This document shows, piece after piece, positions 1 to 11,412 of a DNA stretch of 64,000 nucleotides. Location: contig JAIVFH010000033.1 of NCBI GenBank assembly GCA_025765595.1, forward strand, positions 62,001-126,000, written 5' to 3'. The position numbers were made by a program, and so were the translations under genes. This DNA is from Obelidium mucronatum. Its lineage: Eukaryota; Chytridiomycota; Chytridiomycetes; Chytridiales; Chytriomycetaceae. The notes beneath the pieces are model-generated. The model had not been told where the DNA came from, searched no databases, and worked only from the letters and a program-made list of their open reading frames with translations. Each line of letters begins with the position of its first letter. The stretch's first letter is position 1.

Positions 1-1291
1 ACTCCTTGTCCGTGCTATCCTTGCTATTACTTGTAGCACTCATAAAATCCACGATCCGGTGCTTGAGTAACGATAAAACTCTTTGCGTAGACGGCTGAGG
101 AGGGGGCGTGGCCGCCGCCGCCGCATTCAGACCAAACCTCCCGGCAATCGATTTTGGAACAACAATGGAAACTGAAATAGACTTGCGCTTGTTGTTGTTA
201 CCGCTGGTTGTAGTGGAATCCATGTCGAGGTGGTGGTGGTGCTGGTTGACTTGCGTAATTTGAAAATCGTCAATGTCGTTGTCCACCAAATACTCGACAA
301 TTATATCCTCCTCTTCCTCATTCTCGTTATTCTCATTGTTGTTGGTTCCTCCTCCATCTTGAGAGTCTGCTTGCTTTAATCGAATCGTTCCCCGACGGAC
401 AATTGTATTATTGGAGCCGTCATTACCAGAATACAACCACATTAATTCATCCACTTCATTATTTCCAAACTTTGTCGTGCTGGAAGATGTAGAAGAAGAA
501 GCAACAGCACTACTGGTCAGCCCTGGAACAAGGCTGTCCTTTCTGGAAGTCAACACCGGCAGAGGCACCGCCGCCGCCGCCACAGAATAGCTATTAACAG
601 AAACTGATAATGATGGTTTCGAACTCCCGCGAACTGGAATCACCACTTCTTGGTCATCAAGATTCGTCACGACTTTTCGACCTGAATTTGATCTTTTGAC
701 GATGGATTTTTTGCGGCGGGGGGTTTTGAAGTTTTCCATAAATGTATTTTGGAGAGGGCTGCTGTGTTGTTTCTTGGATTTGAAAGTATTTGTTGTGCTG
801 GATGATGAAGAAGACGAGCGCCGAGAATCAATGCTGTTTCGTAACGTTGTGGCAGAGTCTGATAAAGCGCCTGCCGTGATTTGTCTTGTGAGAACTGGAG
901 CAGAGTTTGCTGTTGTAGTTGTTGTTGTTGAAGGCGATGGAAGAAAGTCCCAGAATTGGTCATCGTCCGTGTTGATGGGATTGGATGGATCCATGCTGAT
1001 CCACTCTGATGTAGATGATGATGCATCGAGAGTGTAAAGACTGGAGTGGGATGGTCGTCTGATGCTTTGGCGTTTGTAACTCGAGGCAAAAGACGTTCGT
1101 CGATTCGAGTTGTTGAATGATTTGCGTTTGTTGTTGTAGTAGTTGTTATTGACTGCTAAAGGTTTCGCATGTGACGTGTCGTTTGCTGTCGTCTTTACTT
1201 CGTAAGGTCTCTGGTAGGAGTCGTTTTCCGAAACATTATTATCGTCAATGGCAGGGAACTGGAAGCCTTGCACGGCAGCGACTGCAGCCAT
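1..1291 (-). CDS. Ser/Asn/Thr-rich hypothetical protein, 3' end outside window
   Basis: An open frame runs on the minus strand from an ATG at 1291-1289 to the left edge with no stop, giving at least 430 residues; the C-terminus is missing. The protein is low in complexity, with runs of Ser, Asn, Thr and Gln, basic patches (RRKKSIVKRSNSGRK near residue 180), a Glu/Asp-rich patch (ENEEEEDIIVEYLVDNDIDD) and a His run. I see no catalytic motif, signal peptide or membrane segment. The base composition and open frame argue for a real gene. The composition resembles disordered regulatory proteins of fungi, but no family is recognised. It is divergent from NSE2, with 312 bases between the start codons. 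Confidence 0.6.
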   Translation of the reverse strand, partial: MAAVAAVQGFQFPAIDDNNVSENDSYQRPYEVKTTANDTSHAKPLAVNNNYYNNKRKSFNNSNRRTSFASSYKRQSIRRPSHSSLYTLDASSSTSEWISMDPSNPINTDDDQFWDFLPSPSTTTTTTANSAPVLTRQITAGALSDSATTLRNSIDSRRSSSSSSSTTNTFKSKKQHSSPLQNTFMENFKTPRRKKSIVKRSNSGRKVVTNLDDQEVVIPVRGSSKPSLSVSVNSYSVAAAAVPLPVLTSRKDSLVPGLTSSAVASSSTSSSTTKFGNNEVDELMWLYSGNDGSNNTIVRRGTIRLKQADSQDGGGTNNNENNENEEEEDIIVEYLVDNDIDDFQITQVNQHHHHLDMDSTTTSGNNNKRKSISVSIVVPKSIAGRFGLNAAAAATPPPQPSTQRVLSLLKHRIVDFMSATSNSKDSTDKE

Positions 1292-1603
1292 CAGTGCTTT
1301 AAAAGTTAATTAACTACTTATGATTGTGTCTCTGAGCTGGAGAGGGATTGGGAGGGCAAAAAGCACGAGTTTCTCATTACGAGCTTCATCACGTTTGTCA
1401 TCATGAAATTTTCTATTAATAACTGGAATGGAACCAAACAACATATCCGATCTATTCAAGAACAAGAAAAAAAACTGTTCCTTTTGCGTTGTATTAATCT
1501 TTCCATCTATACAAACTATTCAAAGATTATTAAAGAGAATAACAAACACTTTCACTTTTATTATTTTTATCCCAAAATTGCATCAAACGCCACCAATCGC
1601 ATC
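1292..1603. other. Divergent intergenic region
   Basis: This is the shared upstream region of the Ser/Asn-rich gene (-) and NSE2 (+). It holds AT-rich and purine-rich stretches but no coding frame that looks real and no clear TATA element. The promoters of both genes presumably lie here. Confidence 0.4.
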
Positions 1604-1780
1604 ATGCTTGCAACGCACACGCAGCGGCCCTCGCACGGCATCTACGCCACAGCGTTTGCGAGCATCAAGACGGACGCTGAGAAGATGGCAGTCAATATTG
1701 ACACTGCGCTGGAGTCTGTGTCCGACAGCATTGTAACTTTGTTTCTTTTTTCGTCCGAACAACAACACTCTGATCAAAAA

Positions 1781-1824
<44 letters not shown>

Positions 1825-2412
1825 ACACTTCGCAGCTCGACCTCGCGGCGTTCGACGAGGCGCACGCGGACATTGGGCGGCTGCTCGAATCGTTCCGCGC
1901 GCTGCTCGACGCCAAGGCGGCGTTCCGCTTCCGCGCGGCCGCCGTCGACGCAATTCAGCGCAATTTGGTCGCCGGCCGAAACGCGGACGGCTCGGCGTTG
2001 GACGACGACGACGACGACGCCGACGACGAAGAAAAAGACGAAAAAGACGCTGCTGACAAATTGCTCGCGCGCTTCGCGGCGGCGCACAAAGGCGACGTGC
2101 TGGCGCCGCTCGTCGCGTTCGACGCCGTGTGCGCCTCGCTCGTCAGGGACAAGATGGCAAAGTACAACAAGCAGAGCCACGAGCTGAAATACCACAAGCT
2201 GCAGGAGTACGTCGAATTGCGGAAAAAGATGGCTGAGATCTGCGAGGCCGGGGTGCGTGCTGCTCAGTCTGTCGCTCACACTGTATTCTCAACTGAAATA
2301 TAAGTACAGCCCTACGCGAATCCCATTGGCGATCCCATGGATGAAGACGAAGACGATGATCTTGCTATTGTCGGTGAACAAACAAACTACAAGTGTCCAA
2401 TCACTGTAAGCT

Positions 2413-2450
<38 letters not shown>

Positions 2451-2740
2451 CGTATTGCTAAATAATGCATAAAACAAAACAGCAAACAATCATGAATGCC
2501 GAGATTTTCACTTCAAAAAAATGCTCACATTCGTTTTCAAGTGCTATTCATGAAATCATTCGCCGTTCTGATCCGAATGCTGAATGTCCAGTTGCGGGTT
2601 GCAACAAGTATATTCGTACAATTGACTTGTTTAGGGATAAAGTAATGGAAAGGAAGGCTAAAATTTATCTACGGAAAAAGGCGGACGAGGAGGATGAGGA
2701 GAATTCTCAAAGGAGACCTGCTACGCAGGTTTTGGATTGA
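1604..2740 (+). CDS. NSE2: E3 SUMO-protein ligase NSE2/MMS21 of the SMC5/6 complex
   Basis: Four exons (1604-1732, 1836-2252, 2310-2405, 2483-2740) join in frame to about 299 residues. The C-terminal part is an SP-RING: YKCPIT, then after an intron KKCSHSFSSAIHEII and AECPVAGCNKYI, so the Cys/His ligands of this variant RING are present. The N-terminal half is helical, charged and coiled-coil-like, as expected for the SMC5-binding part. In the family, NSE2 docks on SMC5 and sumoylates SMC5/6 and repair substrates during recombination repair. Intron 1 contains a 42-base A run and intron 3 a 37-base T run. Exon 2 is far richer in G+C than the rest of the gene. The family call is firm; the first exon is inferred from frame only. 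Confidence 0.85.
1782..1823 (+). repeat. 42-base poly-A run inside NSE2 intron 1
   Basis: An uninterrupted run of A lies shortly upstream of the 3' splice site of NSE2 intron 1 (sense strand is A, not T). Comparable runs of about 40 occur in introns of AK9 and MDM31. Confidence 0.85.
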
Positions 2741-2814
2741 TAGAAGCGGAGCGGAGCGAGTTTTTTGTTTTTTGAAAGATATATAAAGAGTTTGTTTTTT
2801 TTTTCTCTGCGCGG

Positions 2815-3240
2815 TATTCGACGAAGGCGGAAACCACCGCCGAAGGCGGTATGTCTTTTTTTTACTTCTCATTCATTTCATTCTTCCACCGCCGAAGGCG
2901 GTATGTCTTTTTTTTACTACTCATTCATTTCATTCTTCCACCGCCGAAGGCGGTATGTCTTTTTTTTACTACTCATTCATTTCATTCTTATTCCACCGCC
3001 GAGGCGATGTTTTTTTACTACCATTCATTCACCCACCGCCGAAGGCGGTATGTCTTTTTTTACATTCTTCTCTTTATTCCCACACCAAAGATGCATTCTT
3101 TTTTACCGCGAAGCGAACACCGCCAAGGCGGTATGTCTTTTTTTACTACATCAATCTCTTTGATTCTTCCACGCCGAGGGGTAAGTCTTTTTTTTACTAC
3201 TCATTCACATTCTTTGATTCCACCGCCAGGCGTATGTCTT
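2815..3240. repeat. Array of ACCGCCGAAGGCGGT palindromes with T-rich spacers
   Basis: About eight copies, some degraded, of a 15-base palindrome (ACCGCC-GAA-GGCGGT) are separated by spacers of about 20-45 bases carrying ATGTC, a run of 7-8 T and a TTCATTTCATTC-like tail. The first clean copy is at 2836-2850. The array starts about 75 bases after the NSE2 stop codon and ends about 70 bases before the first OFD1 exon. The units are arranged in one direction. The same palindrome recurs at 23.1 kb, 50.1-52.0 kb and 53.7-54.6 kb. Frames open across it are repeats of translated spacer and are not genes. Confidence 0.9.
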
Positions 3241-3307
3241 TTTTTTTAATAACAAATGGCTGTCACAATACTCACCATACCCCAACCAATGCTCCATCCA
3301 TCAGCAA

Positions 3308-6300
3308 ATGAAGCTCCTCTTTCACGAAAGAGTTTCGAATTCTCTAATGGAATATGCACAACAATGGAATAGGCGATCAAACTCAAAGTTAGCTTGAAAC
3401 TCTCTCTCTCTCTCCCTTAAAAAATCTGAATCAAAATTACACGGCATTTCCTATAGAGTCAACTTCGAACATCGCTCGTTCTTGAACTCAAAAAGCGTAG
3501 TCTGTTTGCAAGTGGCGGCTCCAACGAACAAAACAACAACAGCAACAACACCAGCAACAATGACCTGATACATAAAGCAATCGACTCTCTGATTGTCGAT
3601 TATTTGAAACGAAAAGGCTGTGAATTCTCGCTTAGTGTTTTCCTTCCTGAATCTGGGTTAGGACGCGATGGTCAAGCGTTGTGCGAAAACGATGTATTCC
3701 GTGTATTGCACGTGGATCAGCCTGGTACTGCGTCTTCGGAGCTTGTACGGAGCTATGTACGCTTTTTTTTTGGTTTTTCGTCATCACATGTTTCATACTA
3801 TTCAGTTCTAAATATCCTTTCTCCTGCTATATACAACAACAACAACAAAAAAATAGAGGAAACATGTTGACGCGTTCCCGAAAGATGGTGCCTTTATTTT
3901 ATTTTTCATATATCTCGTTTTTTGCATCCACGAGGAATCATCTCTGTTAACTCCATTTTTTTATTTAAAACAGTCGCCGTCATCATCAAACTTCTGGAAA
4001 GCATTGCAAAAGTCTTTGACACAAGCACCCACGAAAAGAACTCCCAAACAGACATGGACGACCTAGAAACCGTCGACAGCGAACTCCGACGAATCCACAA
4101 CAAAAACAGAGGCAACCTCAACAACAAATACAACACCTGAAATCGAGTCCAGAATCCAAGAATTCCAATCCCAACTCCTCCTCCGCCTAGAATCCGAACA
4201 AGCCACACAACTCGCCCAATTCAAATCCATCGACCTGGCCCACATGCGGATTGAAGAACGCGCCAAATACCAATCCGAACTAACCCACTTGAAAAACGAA
4301 TACGAACTACGCATCCTGGCTGAAAAGTCGAAAACCACAGACGCGGAGGAAACGAACCGGAAATGGATCCAACAGCGTGAACAGGAACTCGAAAAATTAA
4401 ATCTCGAGCTGCGACAGAAGTTGTTGGAGGAGAGTCACGCGCGAGTCATGATGGAGAGTCAGGTCCGTGCTGAAGCAGAGATTCAAGTCAAGAAATTGGG
4501 GATGGAGAATCAGGTTTTGAAGAGTAAATTGGAGGAGGCGAAAGTTGCGATTTCTGGGTTGGAGGGGTTCAAGGAGAGGTATGCGACTCAGACTCAGGAA
4601 GCGTTGGCGGATTTCAAGATTGGGTTGAATAAGGAGCATGCGGGGCTGCTTGCGAATGTTGAGGTGGAGAAGGCAAAGATGGAATGTAAGTTGTTGTCAT
4701 TCCCTCTTTTTTTTGACCCATCACGTTTCAGTTAACATAATCATCTTTTGTACAGCCGAAAAAGCCATCCTCGCAGAACGAACGAAAGCATTGGAACGCC
4801 GAAAGCACGAACTTGAAAACTCTGAACAAGAACTTGACTCTCTTCGTGAACAGCTGAGAACCGTAAAAACAATGCTTCGCGATACCCAACAAGAACGCGA
4901 CGAGGCTCTCTTTTTGACACGAGACTTGAAACTTCAGGTAGACAGTCAATCTAGCCATACGGCTCTTGAATTTGAGATACATGGTTTGAAAACGTGAGTT
5001 TTTCGAGTTGCTTTTGGTTGGTGCATGTTCAATTTTGTTGAGTGACATTTTTTTTTTGCAGACAACTTTTGGAAACGGAAAGAGTGGCCGCCAGAAGACA
5101 AGAAGGTTGTTTTGTTTTACGTTTTTGTGAGGGCGTTTTTTTTTGTATCGACTCACATATTATGCTAGAATACCAAAACCTTTTGAAGGGATTCATGGCC
5201 CCACAAAACGATCTTCAAAAGAAGTTACCAAATTACGGAAATCAGAATCAAGATGGCAACGCGAGTGCCAAGATTTAGTTGTGAAATTGGACTTGGAAGT
5301 AAGCACACGACACAAAAACTAACAAAAAAAAAAAAAAAAAAAAGAGCACCCATCTAAAAACCAAAGCTCTCCTTTCAAAATAAAATTTTACAGCTCAACA
5401 GGAATGAAGAGTTGCAACAGAAGCTTGAAGACGAAGTCCTTCGCAACAAGGAACTCAAACGCGATGTTTCAGAACTCAAACTACTTCTTCATCGAATCAA
5501 TACTAGCAGCAGCAACAACAACCAAGAGCCAATGGCTTCGGATAATTTGAAAAGGTTCACAAGAATGTGAGTTTTTTTTTTTTTCATTCAAGCCATTATT
5601 CCTTTTCTCTCACTCTCTGGCCATACTCACACAAAAAAAAGTGATATGATACCAAACCCGCGCGATATTCTAAGCGCACCTGTATCACCATACCGCAACA
5701 TGGACCGCTATCAAACCCCTACTACCCATCACTTAGAAACCACAACACCTCCATCGAATTCACCACCAACGATCCACAAATCCATCAGTTTCCTCTCCAT
5801 AAACCAGGACAACCCGACAGTCCTCCTCGCGGCATGGAGCTCCCCAAAGTCTCACGTGAATTCACGGAGGCGTGGGATCAAGGGACTAAAACGTTTGGAG
5901 GCTGTGGCGTTCCGTGCTGGGATGGGTACTTTTGGGTATTATGATGATGGAGAGCGAGGAGGCGCAGGAGGCGCAGGAGGCGCAGGAGGCGTAGGAGGTG
6001 GAGACGTGGGGAATGAGGGGAAGAGAATTAGTACCAGCCGCAATAATACTGCACCCGGTAAAAAAGAAGGGAACCGGAGTGGTGGTGGTGGTGGTGGTGG
6101 TAGCAGTGGTAGTAACACTGGAGGTAGCGGTGGAAGCGAGTTGCCTTGAAGTGGAAGTAGATTGTCGCAGTTTTATGGATGAAGTTTTGGAATCATTTCC
6201 AGTAGCTGCAGCTGATGGCCGTGGCAGGTGTAAACACCCAGCAATACGTGGCTAGTCCGTGGGAATAATAGAGCAGAAGACGCCGGTCCATTCAATAAGG

Positions 6301-7572
6301 AGTCTCACCGATTTACGCCACGAGAGTCGATGGGAAAGCCGGAAGTAGTTGCAGCAAAGACTTCAATCTGTTCTTACCCGTCAAGAGTGTCCCACAACGA
6401 CGATGACCTGGCAGCAACAACAGCAACGGCAATCTGTTGTCTTGAACCCACTTCCTGCTCCAACAACGATGGAAGAGATTCGGAAGGGGTTGGAAGAAAG
6501 TATCAAATCCCTGCAGTTGGAGGAACCCTTGCCACCTAAGCCAGCAGCAGCAGCAGTAATCCCCACCAGCAATTCACCAGCAATATCAACAGAAGCTGCA
6601 TCCGAAGCCGCCACAGCTCCCGCCATCAAGAAACCTACCCTGCAAGAACTCTTACAACAAGAAAAGGAAGAGGAGGAAGCAATCCAGAAAGAGAAACAGC
6701 GCATTCAGCACGAAGCGGAATATGAACGACGGAGGCTGGATCGCGAACGACGGGATCGGGAGTTGCAAGACTTGGAAGCGAAGGGCCGCGAGCGGTAGTA
6801 ACATGTCTCTTGATAAGAAGCGGGATAGCTCTAGTGGGTGGAGGAATCTCGGAGGAGTCATGGAGAATGTAAATAGCCAGGGGAATTTACTTTCTTTTTT
6901 TGTTCCCTATTTGATCGTATGAATAGGCCGGTATGGAGGAATCTAAGCGCGAAAAGGAAAACGCAAGGATGGCTGGCATTCGGGCTCGAGAGGAAGAGTA
7001 CAGGAAAATGACTTCTGGACAAAGTAGTAGTAGTAGCAGCAGCAGTAGCACAGCGTAAATATCAGCCTCAAGAGTAAAGCTGGCAATATAGATGGTGGCG
7101 ATAAAGGAAAGAGCACAAAAGAGGATCCAAAACTCAAGGTTCTGAATGATTTGGAAGCTGATCCAATGATGCAAAAGTATATGGCCATAGTCAAGGAGAA
7201 ACGTGAGAAGGAGGTACTGCCCGTCTTTTTGCGTTTTAAAGCTGTACGCTCAACTTGATATCTTTTTGGAAGCAATCGAAACCCAACAATGCTGAAAGCC
7301 AAGACGAAAAGGTTCACAAGATTTTATCCGCCCTCGAAAATGTAAGCATATACTTGCCATCGTTTTTTTTCGGGAAATCTGACTGTGTGGTTAAAACCAG
7401 ACGTCGTTGATTTCATCTGATGAATCTGGAAAAGTCATTTCTGGCGAGACTATTGACGATATAAGGTAACTAAGTCCGACAGCTCCCCGAATTTTTTCCT
7501 ATGAATACTTTTTTAATATCATTTGCTCAGTGTCCCGTCGAGCAGTACAGATGTTTTGGATGATCCATGGTG
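3308..7572 (+). CDS. OFD1: OFD1-like basal body/centriole protein (LisH, coiled coil)
   Basis: The second exon (3459-3756) carries a LisH region with strong OFD1 character: LRTSLVLELKKRSLF, then SLIVDYLKRKGCEFSLSVFL and PESGL. Exon 3 (3857-3887) and the exon from 3974 continue it; long coiled coils follow at 4139-4684, 4756-5298 and 5395-5569, then a Gln/Glu-rich helix at about 6400-6790, and a C-terminal motif also seen in animal OFD1, QKYMAIVKEKREKE before 7214 and the very end VLDDPW. In animals OFD1 sits at centriole distal ends and is needed for cilia, which fits a flagellated zoospore. The first exon is a guess. The frame breaks near 4069-4108, 5700, 6150-6350, 6797-6836 and 7050; some can be bridged by introns of about 40 bases, others would need an indel. 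Confidence 0.72.
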
Positions 7573-7662
7573 AAAGTGTAAAATGATTTATTCGCACAAT
7601 AAAAAAAAACAGCAAGCACGAGGTGAAGATTTGCCTTCTTTAACTGACAGATGTTTTGTGTA

Positions 7663-8686
7663 TTACTCGTTATCCTCCATATCTTCGTCGTCGCCCGCTT
7701 GCGCTTCTTCATCAGCCGCACCATCAACAGTTTCGTACCCACTAGCCTCAGACCAGTGACCCACAATTCTAACGTTAAACTTTGCCATCTTGTAGTTAAA
7801 GTGCTTCAGAAGTTGTGCTTGGCTTGTTGTAAGCGCTTCTCCTTCAGTGCAGATGGTGTAATCCCTCATCAACATAATGACACCTTGAAGTAGAGGATGT
7901 AAAAGGGTCAATCATAGTCCACAGGGAGTTCAAGAAGCCCTTTCTTTTTTTTTGTACACACCTCCTTTCAACAGCGTGGGCATTCCCAGACCTCTTAGTT
8001 GAGTTTCCATGTTATTGGGGAACGGCATCACTTCATCTTTTGACACAGCCAAATAACTGGGCGCCAAAGATTCATCTAATGTATCCATTTCAACTGCTTC
8101 GACTCTTTTCAAAACGGGGCCAGCTGGGAGTGTGATGGTGTGGGTTGCTACGACACCGTTTCGTGCGAAATCAGTCAAAACATATTCACTAAAAGACCTA
8201 TATGATAAGACGAACGAAATAGTAAGGTTGCGTCAGCAACACTGAAAAGATAACCCATCAACAAAAAAACAAAAACTCACTCTCTGATGGAATCAACATC
8301 CAAACTAGAGAAACACAATCCAACTTCACCCTTCAAGGCTTCACCCACAAATCTCAATCCATCCTTGTATTCGTGTTCCCTGTCTGGTCCACCCAATGCC
8401 TTTGCAATGACTCTGTTGTTTCCAAAGAAGAATGTTGTGCTGTTCTTGTCCTTCATGCCCATCCGCATCGCTTTGAGGATCGAGTTTCGCATGTTCGATA
8501 CGCTGATTACGTAAGCGTGTTCGTTGGCGTCAGCTGCTGCTCTGACCTACTCTTGGGTGGTTACTGAAGGAACTTCAAAGTACTGATCTTCTCACAAACC
8601 TTGTCAAACAGAACAGACTTTGCGTCTTTTCCCTTCTTCTCAGTTTTCGTCATTGCAACGACCTTGTTCCGTTTTGATTTCGCCAT
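7663..8686 (-). CDS. MRT4: MRT4-type ribosome assembly factor (uL10/P0-like)
   Basis: Four exons (8686-8600, 8546-8281, 8197-7962, 7883-7663) join to 269 residues without a frame problem. The start MAKSKRNKVVAMTKTEKKGK is typical of MRT4, followed by the L10-like fold (SNMRNSILKAMR, FFFGNNRVIAKALGG) and the insertion domain typical of MRT4 and P0; the C-terminus ends in an acidic tail. MRT4 is the nucleolar paralogue of P0 that occupies the P0 site on pre-60S particles and leaves during maturation. Unlike P0, the protein ends without the P1/P2-binding tail. It is head to head with the dipeptidase gene, 87 bases between start codons. Confidence 0.9.
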
Positions 8687-8773
8687 TTGAGATTTTGTGG
8701 TGGTGTTGGTTGTTCGTTAAAAAAAAAAGAAACAAAAAAACAAAAAAAGCAACCGTGAGAATAACTTTTAAAG

Positions 8774-10563
8774 ATGAAGGAATCCAAACCCACAACGGAT
8801 CATAATAGTCTTCTGGCAACGAAATCGCAAATATGGGATTATCGAGTCAGGTTGATCTCGCGCTTCTGTTTCTTGCTGGGTATTCTCGGGACTCTTCTTT
8901 GTATCATCGCAATGATCACAAGTGAAATCGAATCAACTCGTCTGTGGGAACAGAACTATGCGCATCTACTATCCAGAATCGAAAGTGGTCGAAAATTGAA
9001 GCTGTTGCATGGCGCAGAAACTTCGCTTGAACACGCTTTAAGACTTTTGGAAAGAGCCCCCATTATTGATGGACACAATGACCTTGCGTTCAAGTAAGTC
9101 AAAGTGTCAAACATCGTCCCTTATATTCAATTTCACAACAATAATACAATTCCTAGAATCGAGTTTATTTCGGGTGGTGGGAACATTTCCGGCATTGACT
9201 TGTATAACTTGCCAAAAGACCTTTACCAAACTGGTTTGTGTACAACTCAGTTTAAATATTTCCGAATCCTTCCAAAAAACACTTCTGAAAATAACTTTAG
9301 ATATCACAAGGCTTAAAGAGGGTCGTGTCGGCGCTCTCTTCTTCAGTGCATATGTTGACTGTTATGATTTTCACATACAAACGGATTCATTGAAACAAAC
9401 CTTGGATCAGGTAAGTGAAAAGCGTTCTGAGTAATTAAGCAAACTTATATTTCACTTTAGATCGATTTGGTTAAACGAATAATTGCAAAGTATCCCAAAG
9501 TACACGATAATTTACGTACCCAAGAGCTACATGACTAACTTTCTTGGCATAGGATTTCGCATTTGCCAAATCGACCCGTGATATAAAGAGAATCACAGAT
9601 ACCGGCAGAATCGCGAGTTTAATTGGCCTGGAAGGAGGTCACCAGATTGACTCTAGTATGGGTGCTCTGAGGATGATGTACGAGCTGGGAGTACGATACA
9701 GTTTAGTCGCCGTACTTCTTATGACCAAAAAAATAACACCATCTAATCAATTACCATGGTCATAGTGACCCTCACTCACTCATGCCCAACATCTTGGGCT
9801 GACTCGTGTGACCCGCCGTTTTTGCACAATGGCTTAACAGCTGATGGTGCTCGATTCATCCATGAAATGAACCGTTTGGGAATGCTCGTCGACATCAGGT
9901 TTCGTTTTAAACAATAACGATTCCAAATTGTTCAATCCTATATTGTAGTCATGTCACCCCAGCCACAATGAACCAAACAATCCTCACCTCAAAGGCTCCC
10001 GTCATATTCTCCCATAGCAGCATCTATAAAAACACCAACCATCCTCGGAACGTACCTGACGCTATTCTCAAAATGATTCCCGAGAAAGATGGAATTGTGA
10101 TGATTAACTTCTACAAGGAATATGTACGGAGTCCAGAAGACGTTGGGAACAAAGTTGGGATCAGTCGAGTGGTAGAGCACATGATTCATGTGAAACAGTT
10201 GATTGGTACTCAATATCTGGGAATCGGTGCAGACTTTGATGGAGAGATTGAGGCTGTCGATGGGTTGGAAGACGTATCAAAGGTGTCCTAATTTGTGACT
10301 AGTGCTTACGAAGAACTAATCCGATTTCTGTCTCATAGTATCCCCAATTGATCGCGAAACTTATCGAAAATGGGTTCACCGACAGCGAGATTGTGGGAAT
10401 CACGGGAGGCAACTTGCTGAGGGTATTTGAAAAGGTAGAACAGGCCGCCCAAGAGATGCAAGATAGGAAAGTAGAGGCTGAAGAGGTTGGAGTGGATGTC
10501 GTAAAACAATGCCCCAGCACATGGACTCAACAGAAAATGATAAAGAATAGGAGGGGGTGTTGA
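8774..10563 (+). CDS. Membrane dipeptidase, peptidase family M19
   Basis: At least seven exons encode a zinc dipeptidase of the renal dipeptidase family. Visible family marks, in order: IIDGHNDLAFK (metal-binding HxD), VGALFFSAYVDC, SLIGLEGGHQI with its conserved Glu, TLTHSCPTSWADSC, LGMLVDISHVTPATM, PVIFSHSSI and IGADFDG. These enzymes hydrolyse dipeptides at a two-zinc centre. A hydrophobic helix at residues about 30-50 (SRFCFLLGILGTLLCIIAMI) follows a short charged N-terminus, so a type II membrane protein with the catalytic domain outside or in a lumen is inferred, rather than the GPI anchoring of the mammalian enzyme. The C-terminus is polar. The exon from 9968 shows the C-rich start and G-rich end described in the findings. 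Confidence 0.9.
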
Positions 10564-10655
10564 CAATAATAAAAGACAAAGTGTTGTGATGTTGTTTAAA
10601 GAAAGTATATTGTATCCTTATGTTGGTTTGCTATCTCAAAAACGTCCCATTGAAC

Positions 10656-11067
10656 TTAGTGGTGCATGTTGTCTGTAGCGTAGTGAGTTCCGTACTTTTT
10701 GTCCACTTTTTCCAAGTAAGCGAGCATTTTTGGTTCTTCCCATGGGTGGTGTTTCAACTGTTGAGTTGGTGTCATTAGTTGTGTTGGAACCAACGTCCCC
10801 AATCTTCAGCAAGCACCATCCTCGATATCCTTCACTGACTATTTCCAGTACATTCTTTTCAAAATGGCTTTCCAGCTCGACCCGATCAGGCAGCAAAAGC
10901 CAAAGAAACAAACTTACAAAGTGGTGAGGACCATCAGCTTTAAGTCTGTAGAAACAAAAGAACCAGGCACCAGCCATCAGAATCTTTGTCGAAAAACCGC
11001 CGCTGACTTTAGGAACAACAAATGGACCGTGGGTCTTGTATGGACCGTGATGACCGTGACCGCCCAT
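10656..11067 (-). CDS. NDUFB2: NADH dehydrogenase complex I accessory subunit NDUFB2-like
   Basis: Two exons encode about 83 residues. Exon 1 begins MGGHGHHGPYKTHGPFVV and contains a single membrane span, MAGAWFFCFYRLKADGPHHF; after an intron of about 180 bases, exon 2 continues LKHHPWEEPKMLAYLEKVDK and ends DNMHH. The pattern of an aromatic-rich span followed by YRxKxDGP and HPW is that of the NDUFB2/AGGG subunit as seen in plants and fungi, a single-span accessory subunit of the complex I membrane arm. The length suits this family. The His-rich ends are natural for some members. The family is small and weakly conserved, so this is a motif-based call; an additional upstream exon cannot be excluded. 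Confidence 0.72.
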
Positions 11068-11412
11068 CTAACCAAAAACGGTTTGAAGCTTCAGTTTAGT
11101 GCTTTATCCGAGATATTAAGGCAAAGTTCTGAGAGAGCCATTGAGAGAGGCAGGCGGGTTTGATGGCTGGATGCCAAATGTAGATGAAGTCTACCGTACG
11201 TTGATATTTAAAAGTGAAAACAAGAAAACTAGACAATTAAGAAAAAAGAAGATTAATTGAGATTAATATACGCAGGTTAATCACAGAAAATTGAAAATAT
11301 GTAGTGCCTTTAGAGATCGTTACTATGAGGAGCTATGACGAGGTCAGAATTAGAAATTGAAAGAGTGCTGTTCAACAAACTCTAATGATCTTACTGGTTT
11401 ACCATTTATTTA

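Noticed and set aside
696..1089. Frames of 113 and 140 codons on both strands inside the Ser/Asn-rich gene
   Set aside because: They overlap the longer open minus-strand frame that extends from 1291 to the window edge and are its shadows in other frames.
1403..2056. 217-codon plus-strand frame with a Lys run
   Set aside because: It reads through the poly-A run of NSE2 intron 1 and then the wrong frame of NSE2 exon 2.
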